This document shows, in pieces, positions 1 to 4,687 of a DNA stretch of 5,297 nt (positions are counted from its first letter, which is position 1; each line of letters begins with the position of its first letter). The translations under genes were made by a program, and so were the position numbers. Location: contig JAGRAK010000153.1 of NCBI GenBank assembly GCA_020434645.1, positions 1-5,297 on the forward strand. Reading direction: 5' to 3'. The notes under the pieces are model-generated. The model was not told the DNA's origin. It was given only the letters and a program-made list of their open reading frames with translations, and ran no database searches. This DNA is from Bdellovibrionales bacterium (GTDB lineage: Bacteria > Bdellovibrionota > Bdellovibrionia > Bdellovibrionales > UBA1609).

Positions 1-112
1 GGGCAAGTTTTGTGCCGTCTTCTAATCGCACTGCTTGAGGTAAAATGGCTGCAATTCGGAATATTTTTATAGAATCCGGATTCCGACTAAATTGTAAAGT
101 AAGTTGTGCCAT
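1..112 (-). CDS. Partial hypothetical protein, N-terminal 37 codons, runs off the left edge
   Basis: Read on the minus strand, an ATG at 112-110 opens a frame that stays open for 37 codons to the window edge. The product starts MAQLTLQFSRNPDSIKIF and continues through ILPQAVRLEDGTKLA. An in-frame stop (TAA) lies two codons upstream, so this ATG is the first available in the frame. No good Shine-Dalgarno sits at normal distance; the nearest purine run (GAAGAG) is about 18-23 bases upstream. The composition looks protein-like, but 37 codons is too short for firm support and I do not recognise the family. A second minus-strand frame overlaps it and ends at about position 88, and a plus-strand ORF at 45-227 also overlaps it. 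The minus-strand call is therefore a preference, not a certainty. If real, the gene lies downstream of ggt on the same strand, separated by a possible terminator. Confidence 0.35.
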   Translation of the reverse strand, partial: MAQLTLQFSRNPDSIKIFRIAAILPQAVRLEDGTKLA

Positions 113-215
113 CGCTTACATCGTTTATATGCTCTTCGGTCAGCAAAGCTATTGGCGACATCAAGTCGGGGTAATGCGCATTGAGGTGGGTTGCGGAGGT
201 CTTATGCGCCAAGTC

Positions 216-243
216 TTAAAAAGGTAACCAGGTACCTTTTTAA
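216..243. terminator. Putative bidirectional rho-independent terminator after ggt
   Basis: An 11-bp inverted repeat has arms TTAAAAAGGTA (216-226) and TACCTTTTTAA (233-243) around a 6-nt loop. An A-tract lies on one side and a T-tract on the other, so it could work in either direction. The ggt stop codon (240-242) is inside the stem, which fits termination right at the end of ggt. The weakness is that only two G-C pairs are present, so the hairpin would be of modest stability and the T-tract is part of the stem. Confidence 0.4.
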
Positions 244-1931
244 AAACCGGAGGCGGTGCCTTCGCCGCGGGTGTCGACTACGGCTTCAAGAATTTCGTCG
301 GTTTTTTTGCAGACGTAAATGCGGGCAGGCCAGCTTTCTTCAACAGAATTTTTTTTCAACTTTAATCCGTCGACGACTTCTGGGGAGAAGCGATCATTGT
401 CTATAAAAAGCTTATTGGGAAGCAATTGATGATGCACGCGTGGAGCTTCAACTGCCGACTGTAATTCTTCGCCGCGGCCAAGAACACGGTAGAGAACTTG
501 AATCACCGCTGAAATAATTCTTGGGCCGCCGGGTGCGCCAACAGCCATAATAACTTTGCCGCCCTTTTCAACTAGTGTGGGACTCATTGAGCTTAGTGGG
601 CGTTTGCCCGGCGCAATCATATTGCCCTGACCCTGCACAAGACCAAACATATTCGGCTCGCCAGGGCGCGTGGTAAAATCATCCATTTCGTTATTGAGCA
701 TGATGCCATATTTTTCAGAGGCAACAGCAGAGCCAAAGTTTCCGTTTAGTGTTACAGTCATGGCGACCGCGTTGCCGAATTTATCTAAAACAGAAATATG
801 GGTTGTCTCAGCCGACTCTTTATTTGAGAAGTCCTCTTCTTTAAGAGGCTCAATCGCAGTGGCTTCGTCTAGCTTTATAGATTTCGCTAGTTCTTCTAGA
901 TACTCATTGGCGAGTAATTTTTCAGTGGCCACACTGTAATGATCGGGATCTGCAATTAAAGTTCGCCCGCGAAATGCGCGGCTGAGAATTTGCCCGAGCA
1001 TATGATATTCATCAATGCTTCGTGACGGGTATTTTTTAACATCTAATTTTTCGATCAGCTTAAGTGCTGTTTGCGTCACAATGCCGCCACTACTCGGTGG
1101 AGGCATAAGGTAGAGTTTGTAGCCGGAGTATTCTGTCACCATGGGTTTGCGCCAGACTGCGCGGTATTCTTGCATATCTTTTAGAGTCATGTCTCCGCCG
1201 GCGGCGCGAACGGAGGTGACAATATCTTTTGCTATAGGTCCATTGTAGAATGAAACAATATTGCGATTTCGCATTTCACTTAATGCTTTTGCCAGTCCTT
1301 TTTGTATAAATAGTTCGCCTGGTTTATATGGTGTAACTCCATTTTTTAAAAAATGGAGTTTGGCTCCTGGGCTAAACCGCGAAGCATTGGTAGCCAGCTT
1401 TTCTGAGTACTCGCCAGACACGCGAAAGCCCTTTTGGGCTAATCGAATAGGGTCATCAAATAAGCGGCTCCAATGAATTTTGCCGTATTTTTTATGAAGA
1501 TCATATAGCCCTGCAGGTAGCCCGGGGACGCCCACCGCTGCGCCGCCAGTCATAGAGGCATTTTTAGATTTTTTTAAAAAGTAATCAGGATTTGTCGCAA
1601 GAGGAGCGCGCTCACGAAAGTCGAGTACTTCTACTGATTTGCCCATTTTTACGATGGCAAAACCACCTCCGCCGAGTGCTGAAAATGTGGCATTTGTGAC
1701 AGACATTCCAAGCACAATGGCGACGGCCACATCTACGGGGTTTCCGCCTAATTCTGCAATTCGTTGCCCTGATTGTACGGCTAAGGGGCTTGCGGCACTC
1801 ATAACGATCTCACTGCCTTTAGAGGGGAGCGCATGTGCCGCATTTAACGAAAACGGCGTTGTAGAAAGTGAAAACTGTGTTGTTGTAAGCGAAAACTGAA
1901 TGAAAATAAGAAAAACGAAAAAATTACGCAT
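240..1931 (-). CDS. ggt: Gamma-glutamyltransferase (gamma-glutamyltranspeptidase), exported
   Basis: This is an N-terminal-nucleophile hydrolase that cleaves the gamma-glutamyl bond of glutathione and related compounds and transfers the group to water or an amino acid, normally in the periplasm. The 563-residue product spans the whole family length. A signal peptide (residues 1-34: MRN, hydrophobic FFVFLIF, cleavage likely after AHA) precedes it. The family's autocleavage site is visible: Thr376 in the ETTH motif should become the new N-terminus of the small subunit. Other matches to the E. coli active site are Arg106 (DFRER), Thr394 and Asn396 (TVTLN), Asp418 (NNEMDDF), Ser447-Ser448 (PLSSMSPT) and Gly468-Gly469 (GAPGGPR). 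The lid loop before PLSSM is present, with Phe429 where E. coli has Tyr444. The start at 1931 is preferred over an ATG 14 codons upstream because GAGGTGGG lies just before it and the signal peptide then begins correctly. The gene diverges from trmB; a terminator-like hairpin overlaps its stop. Confidence 0.95.
   Translation of the reverse strand: MRNFFVFLIFIQFSLTTTQFSLSTTPFSLNAAHALPSKGSEIVMSAASPLAVQSGQRIAELGGNPVDVAVAIVLGMSVTNATFSALGGGGFAIVKMGKSVEVLDFRERAPLATNPDYFLKKSKNASMTGGAAVGVPGLPAGLYDLHKKYGKIHWSRLFDDPIRLAQKGFRVSGEYSEKLATNASRFSPGAKLHFLKNGVTPYKPGELFIQKGLAKALSEMRNRNIVSFYNGPIAKDIVTSVRAAGGDMTLKDMQEYRAVWRKPMVTEYSGYKLYLMPPPSSGGIVTQTALKLIEKLDVKKYPSRSIDEYHMLGQILSRAFRGRTLIADPDHYSVATEKLLANEYLEELAKSIKLDEATAIEPLKEEDFSNKESAETTHISVLDKFGNAVAMTVTLNGNFGSAVASEKYGIMLNNEMDDFTTRPGEPNMFGLVQGQGNMIAPGKRPLSSMSPTLVEKGGKVIMAVGAPGGPRIISAVIQVLYRVLGRGEELQSAVEAPRVHHQLLPNKLFIDNDRFSPEVVDGLKLKKNSVEESWPARIYVCKKTDEILEAVVDTRGEGTASGF
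1335..1360. repeat. Perfect 26-bp palindrome inside ggt
   Basis: The left arm AACTCCATTTTTT (1335-1347) is followed directly by its exact reverse complement (1348-1360), with no spacer. On the ggt reading strand it encodes about residues 191-199 (KLHFLKNGV), a segment that matches the normal family layout ahead of the PGELFIQ motif. It therefore does not look like an insertion. As RNA it could form a hairpin with an A/U-rich tip. There is no T-tract after the stem, so it is not a standard terminator. Confidence 0.9.
1836..1898 (-). repeat. Three-copy 21-nt tandem repeat in the ggt signal peptide
   Basis: Codons 12-32 of ggt fall into three 7-codon units: QFSLTTT, QFSLSTT, PFSLNAA. The DNA units share a TTTTC core and are still alignable (CAGTTTTCGCTTAC, CAGTTTTCACTTTC, CCGTTTTCGTTAAA), which points to duplication and later divergence, not chance similarity of amino acids. 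The units sit between the hydrophobic core and the predicted cleavage site. Confidence 0.8.
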
Positions 1932-1933
1932 AG

Positions 1934-1941
1934 CCCACCTC
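1934..1941 (-). promoter_or_regulatory. Ribosome binding site that fixes the ggt start
   Basis: GAGGTGGG on the minus strand ends two bases before the ATG at 1931; its GAGG part is spaced six bases from the ATG. The alternative upstream ATG at 1973 has no comparable site. This supports the shorter protein, which starts directly with a signal peptide. Confidence 0.7.
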
Positions 1942-1950
1942 GATTTCTCT

Positions 1951-1980
1951 ATGTTAGAAATCCATCTATGCAACAGGCAA
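1951..1980 (-). promoter_or_regulatory. Possible sigma70-type promoter for ggt
   Basis: On the minus strand TTGCCT (1980-1975) and TAACAT (1956-1951) are separated by 18 bases. Each is a partial match to the -35 and -10 consensus. Transcription would start about a dozen bases before the ggt ATG, leaving just room for the ribosome binding site. The -35 element overlaps the likely trmB ribosome binding site. The match is weak and rests on reading by eye. Confidence 0.3.
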
Positions 1981-1988
1981 GAAATAAT

Positions 1989-2660
1989 ATGATTAAGACG
2001 CGGGCGATCTCAAATCCCACGTACTATGTCGATGCGTTGAACGGCGAATTTGCAGATTATGCCTTCAATGAGGAGCGTGCCGAAGAGTTTCGCGGAAGAT
2101 GGCGCGAGGCCGCATTTGGAGCTACTGTGCAGGATGCTTTGGATGTCGAAATTGGTACAGGTAATGGTTATTTTTTTGCCCATCAATCGTCAACACACAC
2201 AGATCGACTACTGCTCGGCATAGAAATTAAGTTTAAGCCGCTGATTCAATCTATTCGTCGTGCACTCAAGCTGAATGTGAAAAACGCGCGCGTAGCCAGA
2301 TTCAATGCTAGTTTTTTAGAAAATATTTTTGATGAACAAGAAATTAACAATGTATTTATTCATCACCCAGACCCATGGAATAAAAATAGCAAACACAAAC
2401 GTCGTCTGATGAAGAGTGATTTTCTCAAAAAATTATATACATTGCAAAAGCCCGGTTCATTTCTTGAGTTTAAAACGGATAGCCAAGATTATTTTTTTTG
2501 GGCACTCGAAGAGTTTAAAAACTCCTCCTATAAACTTGAACGATATTCTGAAGATCTACATGGGTCTGATTGGCGCGATGAAAACTTCATCACGCATTTT
2601 GAAAAGATTTATATGGAGAAAGGGCAGCCGATATATTATCTGCGTGCCCTTCGTGAATAG
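1989..2660 (+). CDS. trmB: tRNA (guanine-N7-)-methyltransferase
   Basis: TrmB uses S-adenosylmethionine to make 7-methylguanosine at position 46 in the variable loop of many tRNAs, in the cytoplasm. The 223-residue product shows the family order: an N-terminal NPTYYVDAL region, SAM-binding motif EIGTGNG (54-60), acidic strand GIEI (77-80), HHPDPW (125-130) followed by KNSKHKRRL, then KTDS (162-165), and a C-terminal THFEKIYMEKGQPIYYL that matches the usual TxFExxxxxxGxxI tail. Variants from the common form are HPDPW for FPDPW and TDS for TDW. The start at 1989 is chosen because AGGCAAGA lies just upstream and it gives more room to the divergent ggt promoter. An in-frame ATG at 1968 would add seven residues and has no obvious ribosome binding site. 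The gene diverges from ggt and converges with the lipoprotein gene, ending 5 bp from its stop. Confidence 0.93.
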   Translation: MIKTRAISNPTYYVDALNGEFADYAFNEERAEEFRGRWREAAFGATVQDALDVEIGTGNGYFFAHQSSTHTDRLLLGIEIKFKPLIQSIRRALKLNVKNARVARFNASFLENIFDEQEINNVFIHHPDPWNKNSKHKRRLMKSDFLKKLYTLQKPGSFLEFKTDSQDYFFWALEEFKNSSYKLERYSEDLHGSDWRDENFITHFEKIYMEKGQPIYYLRALRE

Positions 2661-2665
2661 CCTCA

Positions 2666-4084
2666 TTAAATAATCGTGCAACCAGTAGTTATGCTGTCGA
2701 TTTTTGGAGGTATTGAATTTGGTGGTGGGCTGAAGCCTGGCCCTGGGCTGGGCGCACCTATTCTGCGTCCAGTGGGTTGATGGTTGTAGTAGATGTAGTG
2801 AGTCGTTGGATCGATAAGAAGAGTTCGAGATAAAGTATTTTGTGTATTGGCCTTGCGAGTGTTGTCGAGAAGAGATTCTATATAAATTCCATTAGTACTT
2901 ACAGATCTGTAATACACGCCGTAAGCCAATGCGCGACCACAGTCAAATCGTCGCGCTTTTGCATGAATATTTAAATTAATAGATTGTTGTGGGCCAAGTG
3001 TGAAGCGGGTCGTGCCCTCTGTAATTTCAAATTTAAATCCTGGGGAACTGGCATATATTGGGCGTTCTATTACCGTGCCAGTAAATTTATCTCGACCGGC
3101 CCCTCTTACCACTGTGAACTGAATATTTTGCTGTGTATCTATACTCAGATGCATAGGGGTATCAGTAGGGTTAGTTAATATATAAGAGCCAACTAATAGA
3201 TTATCTCGAGTATCTATGGGTCTTATAGCGGCCATCGGATTTGCGTCACTTACGACAGGTGTCGGACTAGGTTGAGCAAGCACGAATAAGTCTGATATTT
3301 TTTCAACTTTAGAGCTCTTGTGCAAAAGAAAAACTCGGCAAGTTTGTATCGGGCTCGGTTCATTTGATTCTTCACTTTGGTTTTTGCGTTCTATAAAATT
3401 AAATTGATCAAATCGAGGTGGGTTATGTTGATTTAATAAAAGCGCATACATGTCTGTGCACTCTAAATAGTAAGTGTAATCAACAGATTTAAGAGAGGGC
3501 AAAGTGTAGAGTAAAAGTTCGTCTGAGTTCACTTCAAATAGATCTTTTTGATTTCGGTAGAGCGGAGACTTTGACTTTTCTATGAGCACAGAGTCTGCAA
3601 CCTCATCAGATTCAATTGGCATTGAGGCCATAGTAAATGAGTGTGTATCACCAGAGGAGTTTTTTAATTCTATTGAGAATGTACATTTAGTGGGGGAGGA
3701 GGGCTCAAGTTTTTCAGTCGTGATGATTTCTTTCGACAGAAATTCAAAAAAATAATACTCAGCCTTTAGGCCTTCAGAAAAAGTGTGAGTGGGCAGAACT
3801 TCTGAATCTCGAATACAAGTTGTTTTAGAGGTCAAAGTGACGCCTTTTGTATTGTTTTTAAAAGAGACAAAACGAATCTTATCTGAAAACCGGTAGTGAT
3901 CTTGCGTGCTCAATGCATTTCTTAGAGCTATTGGCAGGTCATCGCCTCGTAAAAACTCGATTTCACCAACAGACCATGGGGAGTGATGTGATTGGTTTTG
4001 AATTTTGTCCGCCGAACAGCCAATGAGTCCTAAAAAAAAGACGGTGAAAAGAAAAGTTGCAGTTAAGTGTTTGATATTACACAT
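2666..4084 (-). CDS. Hypothetical lipoprotein with three predicted beta-rich segments
   Basis: I do not recognise this 472-residue protein. It begins with a lipoprotein signal: a hydrophobic stretch (residues 9-22) followed by the lipobox LIGC, so Cys23 should be lipidated. Ser-Ala at the next two positions suits outer-membrane sorting. The ATG at 4084 has a strong AGGAGG (4095-4090) five bases upstream. Besides Cys2 and Cys23 there are six cysteines: 90, 134, 209, 249, 382 and 469. The first two pairs are similarly spaced (44 and 40 residues), and the sequence after the second member is alike (TKCTFSIELKNSS and QTCRVFLLHKSS), which suggests two related domains. A third segment (about 295-395), with LTNPTDTPMHLSI and TLGPQQSINLNIHA, looks like a beta-sandwich. 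Proline-rich linkers occur near 272-276 and 445-460. Disulfides and surface location are inferences. The gene lies 86 bp downstream of the ferredoxin gene on the same strand. Confidence 0.85.
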   Translation of the reverse strand: MCNIKHLTATFLFTVFFLGLIGCSADKIQNQSHHSPWSVGEIEFLRGDDLPIALRNALSTQDHYRFSDKIRFVSFKNNTKGVTLTSKTTCIRDSEVLPTHTFSEGLKAEYYFFEFLSKEIITTEKLEPSSPTKCTFSIELKNSSGDTHSFTMASMPIESDEVADSVLIEKSKSPLYRNQKDLFEVNSDELLLYTLPSLKSVDYTYYLECTDMYALLLNQHNPPRFDQFNFIERKNQSEESNEPSPIQTCRVFLLHKSSKVEKISDLFVLAQPSPTPVVSDANPMAAIRPIDTRDNLLVGSYILTNPTDTPMHLSIDTQQNIQFTVVRGAGRDKFTGTVIERPIYASSPGFKFEITEGTTRFTLGPQQSINLNIHAKARRFDCGRALAYGVYYRSVSTNGIYIESLLDNTRKANTQNTLSRTLLIDPTTHYIYYNHQPTGRRIGAPSPGPGFSPPPNSIPPKIDSITTGCTII

Positions 4085-4170
4085 GTGGGCCTCCTAGTTG
4101 GCAGTAGGTAAGGCAATTGACATGCCAATTAAATAGGCAGCGTGATGGATTTTTTGCGAATAGATAAAAA

Positions 4171-4464
4171 TTACCAGTAGTCCGTATCTATAGTGATGTC
4201 GCCCAGAACAAGCGTTTGGCAGCTCATTCTGAATTCGCTAGTTATTTTATTTTTATTACGCAGGTCTATTTCAAGTTGGGTTTCTAGGCTTAAATTACTG
4301 TGCCCATCAATGATGCGAATTTTGCATTTTCCGCAAACGCCTTCGCCATGGCATGAGCTTGCCACTGGAATATTTTGGCCGAGTAAGGCCTTCATAAGTG
4401 GAGTCCCTTTTATAACCTCAAAACTTTTATGTGAGCTTGGTTTTTTAAATGAGATAATGGGCAT
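4171..4464 (-). CDS. [2Fe-2S] ferredoxin
   Basis: The product is a 97-residue cytoplasmic electron carrier. The cluster-binding cysteines are Cys38, Cys44, Cys47 and Cys82 in the pattern C-x5-C-x2-C-x34-C (SSCHGEGVCGKCKIRIIDG, then FRMSCQT). The C-x5-C spacing is that of adrenodoxin-like and related bacterial [2Fe-2S] ferredoxins; plant photosynthetic ferredoxins use C-x4-C. The length is normal for a single-domain ferredoxin, with the beta-grasp start (MPIISFKKP) and a short tail ending in DYW. Its redox partner cannot be told from the sequence. No strong Shine-Dalgarno precedes the ATG: the region just upstream is AAGTAAGCTCAACAC, and 11 of these bases form one arm of a long-range inverted repeat. 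It diverges from trxB and may be co-transcribed with the lipoprotein gene. Confidence 0.92.
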   Translation of the reverse strand: MPIISFKKPSSHKSFEVIKGTPLMKALLGQNIPVASSCHGEGVCGKCKIRIIDGHSNLSLETQLEIDLRNKNKITSEFRMSCQTLVLGDITIDTDYW

Positions 4465-4466
4465 GT

Positions 4467-4617
4467 GTTGAGCTTACTTAATCTAAATAAATTTTTATAG
4501 GCGTGATTTTTAAAAATTGCTTAGGCGCGTCAGTGGGGAACGTGCGGCAGCAAGTGATAATGAGGGAGGCGAGGCGCGCAAGCTTTGGCATTTAAGTCAT
4601 TTTTGGGTAAGCTCAAC
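4467..4617. other. Long-range inverted repeat with nested stem; possible structured RNA or leader
   Basis: GTTGAGCTTAC (4467-4477) and its exact reverse complement GTAAGCTCAAC (4607-4617) enclose about 129 bases. Nested inside are GCTT plus GCGCG (4519-4522 and 4525-4529, with a 2-nt AG bulge) and CGCGCAAGC (4575-4583), which can extend by an AAA/TTT pairing. The result would be a rod: closing stem, large A/T-rich internal loop, GC-rich inner stem and a roughly 45-nt tip that is purine-rich on the plus strand. On the minus strand it would be the 5' leader of the ferredoxin mRNA, with the closing stem ending two bases from the ATG. On the plus strand it would be a trxB leader or a separate small RNA. 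I see no match to a riboswitch, tRNA, tmRNA or SRP RNA core that I know. Confidence 0.4.
4478..4591 (-). CDS. Doubtful 37-codon small ORF just upstream of ferredoxin
   Basis: On the minus strand an ATG at 4591 opens a 37-residue frame that begins MPKLARLASLIITCC, continues with RTFPTDAPKQFLK and ends 13 bases before the ferredoxin ATG. An in-frame TAA is immediately before the ATG and there is no Shine-Dalgarno. The first half uses mostly G/C third positions, unlike the neighbouring genes. It lies wholly inside the inverted-repeat element, and a plus-strand open frame (GTG at 4503 to TAA at 4595) covers the same DNA. It could be a leader peptide of ferredoxin or a by-product of a structured RNA. 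No function can be assigned. Confidence 0.2.
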   Translation of the reverse strand: MPKLARLASLIITCCRTFPTDAPKQFLKITPIKIYLD

Positions 4618-4634
4618 TTCAGATTAGATCGTGT

Positions 4635-4663
4635 TTGTTTAATTTGAGCAGTTTAAGTCTAAG
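4635..4663 (+). promoter_or_regulatory. Possible sigma70-type promoter for trxB
   Basis: TTGTTT (4635-4640) and TCTAAG (4658-4663) are 17 bases apart, each with partial consensus match. The spacing would place the transcript start near 4670, giving a leader of about 18 bases before the GTG start. If this is the main promoter, the upstream inverted-repeat element is not part of the trxB mRNA. Read by eye only. Confidence 0.3.
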
Positions 4664-4677
4664 AAAAAATCTAGAAT

Positions 4678-4682
4678 AGGAG
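4678..4682 (+). promoter_or_regulatory. Ribosome binding site that fixes the GTG start of trxB
   Basis: AGGAG lies five bases before the GTG at 4688. No ATG exists in the frame until well inside the conserved FAD-binding region, so this site decides in favour of a GTG start. Confidence 0.75.
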
Positions 4683-4687
4683 TTCTT

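Noticed and set aside
45..227. Plus-strand 60-codon ORF with GAGGT four bases before its ATG, ending in the hairpin after ggt
   Set aside because: Despite the nice ribosome binding site, the product is rich in Cys, Trp and Arg with no recognisable pattern, and the opposite strand is open and more protein-like over 1-112. Kept only as an alternative.
670..1899. Plus-strand open frames across ggt (670-939, 1261-1476, 1639-1899)
   Set aside because: They lie antisense to a well-supported gene with full catalytic motifs and have no ribosome binding sites or recognisable products.
1968..2660. Longer trmB starting at ATG 1968
   Set aside because: The extra seven residues (MQQARNN) have no family support, no ribosome binding site precedes this ATG, and it would leave only 36 bp before ggt. 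It remains possible.
4098..4128. Inverted repeat TTGGCA-N19-TGCCAA upstream of the lipoprotein gene as an operator
   Set aside because: Six-base arms with a 19-base gap are expected by chance at this scale, and no other operator feature is present.
4467..4617. Known RNA families (tRNA, SRP RNA, tmRNA, RNase P RNA, cobalamin or c-di-GMP riboswitch) in the ferredoxin-trxB spacer
   Set aside because: None of the conserved core motifs of these families is visible on either strand.
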